From CAVUAT01 sp963739545 (GTDB taxonomy: Bacteria > Actinomycetota > Thermoleophilia > Solirubrobacterales > 70-9): a stretch of 64,000 bases of DNA. The translations under genes were made by a program, and so were the position numbers. Shown here one piece after another: positions 13,721 to 20,820 of the stretch. Where the stretch lies: NCBI GenBank assembly GCA_963739545.1, contig CAVUAT010000014.1, positions 620,001-684,000 on the forward strand, read 5' to 3'. A model generated the notes under the pieces. That model ran no database searches. It saw nothing but the letters and a program-made list of their open reading frames with translations, and had not been told where the DNA came from. The first letter of the stretch is position 1. Every line of letters begins with the position of its first letter.

Positions 13721-16327
13721 ATGAGCCAGCCGATCCGCAATGCCGTGACGCTGGTCGTCGATGGCCGCGAGGTGATCGCCCCCGAGGGGACGATGCTCGT
13801 CGACGCGGCGAAGATGGGCGACGTCGAGATCCCGGTCTTCTGTTACGAGCCGAAGCTCGGCGAGCCTGTCGGCGCGTGCCGCATGTGCCTGGTCGAGATC
13901 GAGGGAATCCCGAAGCTCCAGACCGCGTGCTCGACCCCCGTCCGCGACGGCATGGTCGTCTACACGCAGACCGACCAGGTCAAGGAGGCGCAGAACGCGG
14001 TCGTCGAGTTCCTGCTCGTCAACCACCCCCTCGACTGCCCGGTCTGCGACAAGGGCGGCGAGTGCCCGCTTCAGGACATCTCGATGGGATGGGGCCCGGG
14101 CAAGAGCCGCTTCACCGATCCCAAGCGCCACTTCCAGAAGCCGCTCGAGCTCTCGCCGCTGATCGCGATCGATCGCGAGCGCTGCATCCTCTGCTACCGC
14201 TGCGTGCGCTTCAGCCAGGAGGTCGCCGAGGACGAGCAGCTCCAGCTGCTCGAGCGCGGCGATCGCAGCTTCGTCGGCACCTTCGACGAGCGGCCATACA
14301 TCGCCCCCTTCCACGGCAACATCATCGAGCTCTGCCCCGTCGGCGCTCTGACGTCCTACACCTACCGCTTCCGCGCGCGCCCCTGGGACATCGAGGACGC
14401 GGGCTCGGTCTGCACGCTGTGCCCGAGCCAGTGCAACGTCAAGTTCACGGTGCGCGACGAGAGGGTCCTGCGGGTGCTCGCTCGCGACAACCACGCGGTC
14501 GACGACGGATGGCTCTGCGACAAGGGCCGCTTCGCCTTCCAGATGTTCAACTCCGAGGACCGCATCCACGAGCCGATGGTCCGCGCCGGCGACGGCGGCC
14601 TAAGCCCGATCTCGTGGGAGGCGGCCATCGAGCAGATCTCGACCAAGCTGAAGACCGCCGGCTCGAACGCCGCTGCGCTCGTCGGGGGGCAGACCTCGAA
14701 CGAGGAGGGCTGGCTCGCCCAGCGCCTCGTACGCGGCGCGCTCGGCGGCTCCGCAGTCGCCAGCTCGCCGAACCCCGTCGACCCCGGCCTGCTCGGCGAG
14801 CTCTCCCGTCCCGAGATGAGCGCGCGGATGAGCGACCTCGACTACGCGGGGACGATCCTCGTTATCGGCGCCGACCCCCTCCACGAGATGCCGATCCTCG
14901 ACCTGCGCATCCGAAAGGCCGTCCGCCGCAACGGCGCGAAGCTGCTCGTCGCATCGGAGCGCCCGACCGCGCTCGACGGCGGTGCCCACGAGGCGATCCG
15001 CTACGCGCCCGGCGACGCCGCGCGCTTTCTCGCCGCCTTGAACGGGGCGCTGGCGGGCGAGGACGAGAAGGGGCCCCACGCAAAGGACGCGCAGGCAGTC
15101 GCCGAGCAGATGCGCTCGGTCCAGGACCCGATCATTGTCTGGGGCGAGCGCCTTTGGCGCAGCCCAGGCGCGGTCGCGGCGCTGCGCGACGTGGCCCGCT
15201 CGCTCGACATGCACCAGCGCATCGGGCCGGGCCTGCTCGAGGTTCCCGAGGAATCGAACGCCCGCGGCCTGCGCGAGGTCGGGGCGCTCCCCGGCGCCGG
15301 CCCCGGCCTCGCCCCCCGCGATGCGAGCCGTAGCCCAGACGAGATCAAGCAGGGGCTCACCGACCACGAGCTCGACGCGCTGCTGCTGGTCAACGCCGAC
15401 CCCGTACGCACCTACCCCGACGGCGACGGCTGGCGCAAGGCCCTCGCGGGCAACTTCGTGGTCGCGATCTCGATGTACGACGACGAGTCCACGCGCTACG
15501 CCGACATCGTCCTTCCGGCCGAGTCCTACGCCGAGAAGGAGGGAACCGTCACGCACCCCGACGGCCGCCTCCAGCGCGTGCGCCCGAACGTCCCCCACCC
15601 CAAGGACGTGCGACCTGGCTGGTGGATCCTCGTTGAGCTACTCGCTGCTCTCGGCGACGACGTCGGGGCGGCCACCCCGGAAGCGGTCTTTGAGTTGGCG
15701 TGTCAGGAGGTTCCGTTTTATGGGGAGACTGAGTACGAGGAGATCGGGGGCCAGGGGCTCAGGTGGCAGGAACGTGATCCGGGTGCGTCATGGACTCCGG
15801 CGCCTGGTACCGACGCGATCGCCTCCGGTGCTGATTCGCCGAGCACCCGCAGCGACTCCGAGATCGTGTCGACGGCTGCATACGCACCGTCGGCGACCAC
15901 GCCGGCACCAGACGGCGAAAGCCATGATGCAGACGGGCTCCTCCTTGGCACCTACCGCGACCTCTGGGCCTCGGAGGTCACCGTGCGCAATCCGTCGCTG
16001 CGGTTCCTGATGCCGACCCAGAGACTCGAGCTGGCCCCTTCTGACGCGGAGATGCTCGGACTCGAGCAAGGGGATCCCGTCACGGTGTCCGCCGGAGGAT
16101 CCTCGGTCGAGGCTGTTGTGGCCATCAAGGGACGGATGAGGCCCGGTGGGGCGTTTCTCATCGAGGGGACTTCGGAGCAGAATGGGAACGTGCTCGCCAC
16201 CGGTGCGCCGCGGCGGATCGAGGTCATCAAGCGCGAGGTGCCCGCCGAGGAGGCCGCTCCCGCGAACGGCAACGGGCGGGTGAAGGTCGTCGAGACCCCG
16301 ATGCCCACCGGCGGGGTCCCGAATTGA
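13721..16327 (+). CDS. nuoG: NADH-quinone oxidoreductase subunit G
   Basis: 868 residues. The N-terminal [2Fe-2S] domain has FCYEPKLGEPVGACRMCLVE. The HxxxC-type cluster N5 is at HPLDCPVCDKGGECPLQD and the next [4Fe-4S] site is CILCYRC. The extra N7 cluster is present (CTLCPSQC with a later Cys in WLCDKGR), as in E. coli and Thermus. A molybdopterin-oxidoreductase-like domain without cofactor follows. Between it and the C-terminal beta-barrel lies a Ser/Thr/Ala/Pro-rich linker (about 685-735) encoded by less GC-biased codons. The TTGA at the stop begins the tandem cassette array. Confidence 0.95.
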   Translation: MSQPIRNAVTLVVDGREVIAPEGTMLVDAAKMGDVEIPVFCYEPKLGEPVGACRMCLVEIEGIPKLQTACSTPVRDGMVVYTQTDQVKEAQNAVVEFLLVNHPLDCPVCDKGGECPLQDISMGWGPGKSRFTDPKRHFQKPLELSPLIAIDRERCILCYRCVRFSQEVAEDEQLQLLERGDRSFVGTFDERPYIAPFHGNIIELCPVGALTSYTYRFRARPWDIEDAGSVCTLCPSQCNVKFTVRDERVLRVLARDNHAVDDGWLCDKGRFAFQMFNSEDRIHEPMVRAGDGGLSPISWEAAIEQISTKLKTAGSNAAALVGGQTSNEEGWLAQRLVRGALGGSAVASSPNPVDPGLLGELSRPEMSARMSDLDYAGTILVIGADPLHEMPILDLRIRKAVRRNGAKLLVASERPTALDGGAHEAIRYAPGDAARFLAALNGALAGEDEKGPHAKDAQAVAEQMRSVQDPIIVWGERLWRSPGAVAALRDVARSLDMHQRIGPGLLEVPEESNARGLREVGALPGAGPGLAPRDASRSPDEIKQGLTDHELDALLLVNADPVRTYPDGDGWRKALAGNFVVAISMYDDESTRYADIVLPAESYAEKEGTVTHPDGRLQRVRPNVPHPKDVRPGWWILVELLAALGDDVGAATPEAVFELACQEVPFYGETEYEEIGGQGLRWQERDPGASWTPAPGTDAIASGADSPSTRSDSEIVSTAAYAPSATTPAPDGESHDADGLLLGTYRDLWASEVTVRNPSLRFLMPTQRLELAPSDAEMLGLEQGDPVTVSAGGSSVEAVVAIKGRMRPGGAFLIEGTSEQNGNVLATGAPRRIEVIKREVPAEEAAPANGNGRVKVVETPMPTGGVPN

Positions 16328-16466
16328 GACCCCACCGGGGTCCTCATCTAATGCGGCCCTTCCTTTCGGGAGGTTCCTCGATGAGACCCACCGAGGTCCT
16401 CATCTACTGCGGCCCTTCCTTTCGGGAGGTTCCTCGATGAGACCCCACCGGGGTTCCCGCGCATGA
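16324..16466 (+). repeat. tandem array of the coupling cassette between nuoG and nuoH
   Basis: Three head-to-tail units with a period of 56-57 bp. Unit 1 (from 16324, TTG overlapping the nuoG stop) has one extra G and is frameshifted relative to the mini-ORF. Unit 2 (16381-16440) is a perfect 20-codon mini-ORF. Unit 3 (16437-16466) keeps only the first five codons, then ends in TGA overlapping the nuoH ATG. Units 1 and 2 each contain the CTTCC-TTTC-GGGAG hairpin over the Shine-Dalgarno and the ACCCC/GGGGT-type stem. Confidence 0.9.
16381..16440 (+). CDS. 20-codon coupling mini-ORF cassette, copy 2 (nuoG-nuoH junction)
   Basis: Encodes MRPTEVLIYCGPSFREVPR and stops with TGA overlapping the ATG of the truncated third unit, which in turn stops on the nuoH ATG. 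Against copy 1 the pattern MRPxxVLIxCGxSFREVxR is kept, with synonymous changes at the Arg2 and Gly11 codons. Because unit 1 is in the same frame by virtue of its extra G, initiation at the TTG at 16324 would read through both units to the same stop. Confidence 0.7.
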   Translation: MRPTEVLIYCGPSFREVPR

Positions 16467-17461
16467 GCCTCCTCGCCGAGGTCGGCTTCGCGGAGGCGTC
16501 GTGGATCATGGTCGTGAAGTCGTTGATCATCTTCCTCGGCGTCTTCCTGATCGTCCCGGTGCTGACCGTCGCCGAACGCAAGCTGATCGGCCGCTTCCAG
16601 AACCGCTACGGCCCCAACCGCGCCGGCCCCCACGGGATGCTCCAGCCCCTCGCCGACATCGTGAAGCTCGCCGGCAAGGAGAAGTTCCGCCCCGACGCCG
16701 CGGTGCCGCTGCTGTTCGCGATCGCGCCGGCGCTGGCGATCTTCTCAGGCATCGTCACCCTGGCGATCATCCCGTTCGGCGACGTCAAGGACGGCGTCGG
16801 GTTCTACGGGATCGACGTCTCGATCGGCGTCCTCTACTTCTTCGCGTTCGGCTCCCTCTCGTTCTACGGCCTGCTGCTCGCGGGGTGGTCCTCGGGCTCG
16901 AAGTACAGCTTCCTGGGCGCGATGCGCTCGGCCGCGCAGCTGATCTCCTACGAGGTCTCGATGGGCCTGTCGCTGCTCGGCGTCGTGATGATGGCCGGGT
17001 CGCTGTCGCTGCCCTCGATCGTCGACGCGCAGGGTGACATCTGGTACATCGTGCCCCAGCTCCTGGGCTTCCTGATCTTCATGGTCGCCGGCTTCGCCGA
17101 GACCAACCGCGCGCCGTTCGACCTGCCCGAGGCGGACGCCGAGCTGGTCCAGGGCTACATGACCGAGTACGGCGGCATGCGCTTCGGCTCCTACCTGCTC
17201 GCCGAGTATCTAGAGATGTTCGTCGTCTCGGCCATCGCGGTCACCTTCTTCCTCGGCGGCTGGATGGGCCCCGGCCCGGGGTGGCTCGACCCGGTTTGGA
17301 TGGTCGGCAAGATCCTGGCGCTGATCTTCTTCTTCATCTGGGTCCGCGCGACGCTGCCTCGCCTTCGCTACGACCAGCTGATGAGCCTCGGCTGGAAGAT
17401 CATGCTGCCCCTGGCGACGCTCAATGTCCTCGTCACAGCGATCCTGGTTACGGTGCTCTAG
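16463..17461 (+). CDS. nuoH: NADH-quinone oxidoreductase subunit H
   Basis: 332 residues with about eight membrane helices, the membrane subunit that completes the quinone-access channel. ERKLIGRFQNRYGPNRAGPHGMLQPLAD and AGFAETNRAPFDLPEADAELVQGYMTEYGG are its signature segments. The ATG at 16463 overlaps the stop of the last mini-ORF unit. The stop overlaps the nuoI GTG (TAGTG). Confidence 0.96.
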   Translation: MSLLAEVGFAEASWIMVVKSLIIFLGVFLIVPVLTVAERKLIGRFQNRYGPNRAGPHGMLQPLADIVKLAGKEKFRPDAAVPLLFAIAPALAIFSGIVTLAIIPFGDVKDGVGFYGIDVSIGVLYFFAFGSLSFYGLLLAGWSSGSKYSFLGAMRSAAQLISYEVSMGLSLLGVVMMAGSLSLPSIVDAQGDIWYIVPQLLGFLIFMVAGFAETNRAPFDLPEADAELVQGYMTEYGGMRFGSYLLAEYLEMFVVSAIAVTFFLGGWMGPGPGWLDPVWMVGKILALIFFFIWVRATLPRLRYDQLMSLGWKIMLPLATLNVLVTAILVTVL

Positions 17462-18042
17462 TGACTGCGGAGCTGAACACGGAGGGGATCAAGGCCTTCA
17501 ACGAGGAGTTCCCCTACCTCAACGAGGGCGATGTCATCTCGGTTCAGCGCGGGCCTGAGCCCGGCGGGGCCGGCGGTGTCTATCGAACCTTTGGCGCAAC
17601 GTTGAAGGGGCTGCGCACGACCTTCGCCCGGATCATCGAGGGCCCGATCACCGTTCAGTACCCCGAGGAGAAGATGCCGGTCTACCCGCGCTTCCGCGGC
17701 CGCCACAAGCTGCACCGCTTCGAGGACAACGGGCTCGAGAAGTGCGTCGGCTGCTCGCTCTGCGTAGCGGCCTGCCCTTCGGACTGCATCCGCGTCGTGG
17801 CGGCCGAGAACGACCCGGACCACCGCGTCTCGGCCGGCGAGCGCTACGCCGAGGTCTACGAGATCAACCTCAGCCGCTGCATCTTCTGCGGCTACTGCGA
17901 GGTCGCGTGCCCGTTCGACGCGATCACGATGGGCCACGACTACGAGATGTCGGACTACAACCGCGCCGACCTCATCTTCACCAAGGAGATGCTGCTCGCA
18001 GAGCCCGTCGACCGCACCCCGCTTCGCCGCCACGACGAGTAG
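17461..18042 (+). CDS. nuoI: NADH-quinone oxidoreductase subunit I
   Basis: 193 residues, an 8Fe ferredoxin-type subunit. The two [4Fe-4S] motifs CVGCSLCVAACPSDCI and CIFCGYCEVACPFDAI hold clusters N6a and N6b. The N-terminal amphipathic segment (to about 60) docks on the membrane arm. The GTG at 17461 overlaps the nuoH stop. This gene ends the first nuo block; nuoJ resumes 1.9 kb away. Confidence 0.96.
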   Translation: MTAELNTEGIKAFNEEFPYLNEGDVISVQRGPEPGGAGGVYRTFGATLKGLRTTFARIIEGPITVQYPEEKMPVYPRFRGRHKLHRFEDNGLEKCVGCSLCVAACPSDCIRVVAAENDPDHRVSAGERYAEVYEINLSRCIFCGYCEVACPFDAITMGHDYEMSDYNRADLIFTKEMLLAEPVDRTPLRRHDE

Positions 18043-18056
18043 CGCACCCTTCGCCT

Positions 18057-18170
18057 CTACTGCGCGAACTGCTCCAGGCCCCCGAGCTCCTCGATGAGCT
18101 CGCCGCCAGCGGCCGCCGCGACCACGATCGCAGCGCGGAGCAAGCGGTTCTCGGGCAGGAGGTCGGCCAC
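18057..18170 (-). CDS. possible 37-residue small protein
   Basis: On the minus strand a GTG at 18170 opens a 37-residue frame: a short polar N-terminus (MADLLPENR), a hydrophobic stretch LLRAAIVVAAAAGG, then acidic ELIEELGG. Third codon positions are almost all G or C, as in real genes here, and GAGGTGAG lies just upstream. It occupies the otherwise empty 208-bp gap between nuoI and the SnoaL-like gene. It may equally be chance in GC-rich DNA. Confidence 0.35.
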   Translation of the reverse strand: MADLLPENRLLRAAIVVAAAAGGELIEELGGLEQFAQ

Positions 18171-18250
18171 CGGCTCACCTCTTCGGCTCCCACGCCTGCC
18201 GGCCAAAGTGCGGGTGGACGGAGGGCGCGGTCCTGGCGCATACTTCGAAC

Positions 18251-18646
18251 GTGTCCGCTGACTCTGAGGTGGTCGAGGGACTCATCGATGCGTACGAGCG
18301 CGACGACATCGACGCAGCGCTTGCGCTGCTCCACCCCGACGTCGAGGTGCGGCCCATCCGCGCGCAGCTCGAGGGGACCTCCTACTCCGGGCACGCCGGC
18401 TACAGGGAGATGCTGGCGGTCTTCGAGGAGGATTGGGAGGGGCTGCGTCTGATCCCGGACCAGCTGGTGGAGAGCGCGGGCGTCGTGGTCTTCGTCGGCC
18501 ACATAGCCGCGAAGGGAAGGACGAGCGGGGTCGACCTGGAGGCGCCGCTCGGGATCGTGTTCGAGATCCGAGACGGATTGGTGACGCGGTTCATCAGCTT
18601 CAGCGACTCCGACGACGCCCTGCGCGAGGCCGGGCTCAGCGCCTGA
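18251..18646 (+). CDS. SnoaL-like (NTF2 fold) protein, paralogue 2
   Basis: 131 residues from GTG. The family pattern is VVEGLIDAYERDDIDAALALLHPDVEVRP, then the GHAGYREMLAVFEEDW helix and the terminal strand DGLVTRFISFSDSDDALREAGLSA. The ending is close to that of the 27500 protein (SDALEAAGLSE), so the two are likely paralogues. It separates nuoI from nuoJ and overlaps the 3' end of the opposing peptidase gene by 11 bp. Confidence 0.8.
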   Translation: MSADSEVVEGLIDAYERDDIDAALALLHPDVEVRPIRAQLEGTSYSGHAGYREMLAVFEEDWEGLRLIPDQLVESAGVVVFVGHIAAKGRTSGVDLEAPLGIVFEIRDGLVTRFISFSDSDDALREAGLSA

Positions 18647-19856
18647 CCTCGAGCTCACGGGCGACCGCGAGGGCGAGATCGGCGGCGCAGGCGACCGTCG
18701 GATAGCTCAGGTTCTCGGGCGTGTCGGTGGGCCAGTGGTAGTTCGAGATGCTCTTGTTCTCGTTGATCGAGACCAGGCAGGCCGTCGGGATCTTCATCCG
18801 GCTCGGGACGACTGAGTCGGTGCTGGCTCGCGAGCGCAGTCCGCGGCGCATCGGGATGCCCTCGCGCTCCGCGACGCGGACGATCAGGTCGCGCCAGCCG
18901 CGGTCGAAGAAGTCCTCCATCACCAACTCGCCCTCGCCTTCCAGCAGGGCGAGCTCGGGTGAGCCGACGCTGTCGAGGTTCAGCACCCACGTCCGCTCCC
19001 GGTCCATGCCGGCGAGGTGGCGCGCGGCGAACCCGTGGATGCCGCCCTGGAGAATCTCCTCGGCGCCGCACGAGGCGAGCACGACGCGGACGCCCTCGAC
19101 CGGCTCGCGCTCCAGCGCCTCGGCGACCGCGACGAGCACGGCGACTGCGCTCAGGTTGTCGTTGGCGCCGGGGACGACGGCGCTGCGCTGGATGTCGGCG
19201 AGGGTCACTGCGGCGGCTCCGCTCACGACGGAGCCCGCGGCGGTGAGGCCCCGCCGCCCGGTGGCGGCGCCGGCGGCGACCATCAGCGGCCCCGCCAGGA
19301 CGGCCCACCAGAGGGGTGCGGAGGTGTCGGCGCGCTCGACGATCCCGGGAGCCGCGTCGCCGAGCGCCTTCTGGCCGCCCTGGTGGAAGATGCGGCCGCT
19401 GCGCGCGGCGTCGTGGTGGGCCAGCAGCACCAGCGTGCGCTCTGCGTCGGCGGGCCCGATTTCGCCGACCACGTTCCAGGTCGTGCGCTCCTCGGCCGCC
19501 ACCCGCCGCATCAGCCGCGGGCCGTTCGAGACGTCGTCTGCAATCAGCGCAGCCGCGGCCGCTCCGCCCACGGCGCCCGCCGGCCTGCCCCAGCGGCTGA
19601 GGCCGGCGAGGCCGGCGGCTGCCGCGCCGGCCGCGATCGCCGCGAGCTGGCCCGCGAAACCCTCGCGGTAGGCCTCCTCCTCGACCCGCGCCGCGACCCC
19701 GGCCGCCTGCAGCCGCTGCTCGATCCAGTTCGCGGCCTCCCGCTCGCCCTCTGACCCGGCGAGCCGCTCGATCGGCGCGAGCGCCTCGACGACCTCGCGC
19801 AGGGTCGGCTCCGGGGTCTTCGCAGCCTGGGGTGTCAGGGCGGCATTCGTTGTCAC
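18636..19856 (-). CDS. M28-family metallopeptidase (aminopeptidase-like) with membrane segments
   Basis: 406 residues. Zinc-ligand motifs of the M28 fold are visible: VLLAHHDAA (His and Asp), GANDNLSAVAVL (bridging Asp), ASCGAEE (catalytic and ligand Glu), LNLDSVG (Asp) and NYHWPTDTPENL (His). Two hydrophobic blocks interrupt the catalytic domain (about 68-105 and 182-215), suggesting membrane attachment. Such enzymes trim N-terminal residues or act on related amides; the substrate is unknown. It opposes the nuo genes and splits the locus. Confidence 0.8.
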   Translation of the reverse strand: MTTNAALTPQAAKTPEPTLREVVEALAPIERLAGSEGEREAANWIEQRLQAAGVAARVEEEAYREGFAGQLAAIAAGAAAAGLAGLSRWGRPAGAVGGAAAAALIADDVSNGPRLMRRVAAEERTTWNVVGEIGPADAERTLVLLAHHDAARSGRIFHQGGQKALGDAAPGIVERADTSAPLWWAVLAGPLMVAAGAATGRRGLTAAGSVVSGAAAVTLADIQRSAVVPGANDNLSAVAVLVAVAEALEREPVEGVRVVLASCGAEEILQGGIHGFAARHLAGMDRERTWVLNLDSVGSPELALLEGEGELVMEDFFDRGWRDLIVRVAEREGIPMRRGLRSRASTDSVVPSRMKIPTACLVSINENKSISNYHWPTDTPENLSYPTVACAADLALAVARELEVRR

Positions 19857-19951
19857 GGCAGCGCAACCTACCCGTTGGCGCTAGTGGCTGCCGGTACACA
19901 CTCGATGGCGGGAGCCAAGGCGGAAACCGCTCAGGAAATAGGATTGCCCCG

Positions 19952-20518
19952 ATGAAGGAGGTCGCATTCTTCGCCGGCGCGATCGGCGCTCTCGGCGGCG
20001 CGATCGCCGTGATCTCCTTGCGGAACGCGTTCTACAGCGTGCTCGCGCTGATCGTCCACTTGATCTCGCTCGCAGGACTCTTCCTCCTGCTCCAGGGAGA
20101 GTTCCTCGCGGTCGCCCAGATCGTCGTCTACGCAGGTGCCGTGATGGTGCTCTACGTGTTCGTCGCGGCCTACGTCGGCAACGTCGACGAGCCGCTGTGG
20201 GAGCCGATCCCGGGGCAACGGTTCCTGGCGCCGCTGCTCGGCATCGCCCTGTTCATCGAGCTTGCGATCGCGCTCGTCGGCTCGGGCCTGAAGACGATCG
20301 AATCCGACGGCCCCACGGTCGAGCTCGGCTTTGGATCCCCGGAGTCGATCGGCCGCCTGATGCTGGAGCGCTTCCTGATCGCCTTCGAGGCCGCATCCCT
20401 CCTCCTCCTGGTCGCAGCGGTAGGTGCCGTGATCCTCGCCGCCCGTCGCAAGGAGCCCACGCGGCCGGAAGGCGCGCCCGGCACCCCCGGAAGCGAAGCT
20501 GAGGAGGTGGCCGGATAG
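19952..20518 (+). CDS. nuoJ: NADH-quinone oxidoreductase subunit J
   Basis: 188 residues with five membrane helices. GEFLAVAQIVVYAGAVMVLYVFV is the conserved third-helix region with its pi-bulge. The ATG at 19952 gives the normal N-terminus MKEVAFFAGAIGALGGAIAVISLRN. The last 17 residues (RPEGAPGTPGSEAEEVAG) come from repeat copy D and end in TAG three bases before nuoK, so the native C-terminus has been replaced or extended by the repeat. It starts the second nuo block and has its own 95-bp upstream region. Confidence 0.95.
   Translation: MKEVAFFAGAIGALGGAIAVISLRNAFYSVLALIVHLISLAGLFLLLQGEFLAVAQIVVYAGAVMVLYVFVAAYVGNVDEPLWEPIPGQRFLAPLLGIALFIELAIALVGSGLKTIESDGPTVELGFGSPESIGRLMLERFLIAFEAASLLLLVAAVGAVILAARRKEPTRPEGAPGTPGSEAEEVAG
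20478..20514 (+). repeat. GAA-hairpin palindromic element, copy D (3' end of nuoJ)
   Basis: Outer stem CCGGCACC (20478-20485) pairs with GGTGGCCGG (20506-20514) with one bulged base. The inner stem is AGC-GAA-GCT (20492-20500). It shares its left flank with copy C. It encodes the NuoJ C-terminus and ends 6 bp before the nuoK start. Confidence 0.85.
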
Positions 20519-20520
20519 CG

Positions 20521-20820
20521 ATGGATCTCACCTGGTACCTGGTGCTGTCGGCGCTGATCTTCGCCACCGGCGTCGTCGGCGTGCTGCTGCGCCGCTCGCC
20601 GCTGGTGATCCTGCTCTGCCTCGAGCTGATGCTGAACGCCGGCAACCTGGCGCTGCTCGCCTTCAGCCGCTCCCTCGGCAACGAGGACGGCCAGGTGTTC
20701 GCGCTGATCGTGATGGTGATCGCGGCCTGCGAGGTCGTCGTCGGCCTCGGGCTGATCGTCGCCGCGTACCGCCGCCGGATCCCGCTCAACGTCGACGAGT
20801 TCCGGAACCTGAGGGGCTGA
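20521..20820 (+). CDS. nuoK: NADH-quinone oxidoreductase subunit K
   Basis: 99 residues and three membrane helices, the small Mrp-related proton-channel subunit. CLELMLNAGNLALLAFSR carries the conserved membrane Glu, and VIAACEVVVGLGLIV carries the second. Its stop overlaps the nuoL start (TGATG). Confidence 0.95.
   Translation: MDLTWYLVLSALIFATGVVGVLLRRSPLVILLCLELMLNAGNLALLAFSRSLGNEDGQVFALIVMVIAACEVVVGLGLIVAAYRRRIPLNVDEFRNLRG

Noticed and set aside
16348..16633. Short minus-strand frames over the nuoG-nuoH repeats.
   Set aside because: They run antisense through the tandem cassette and into nuoH, with no ribosome site or conserved pattern.
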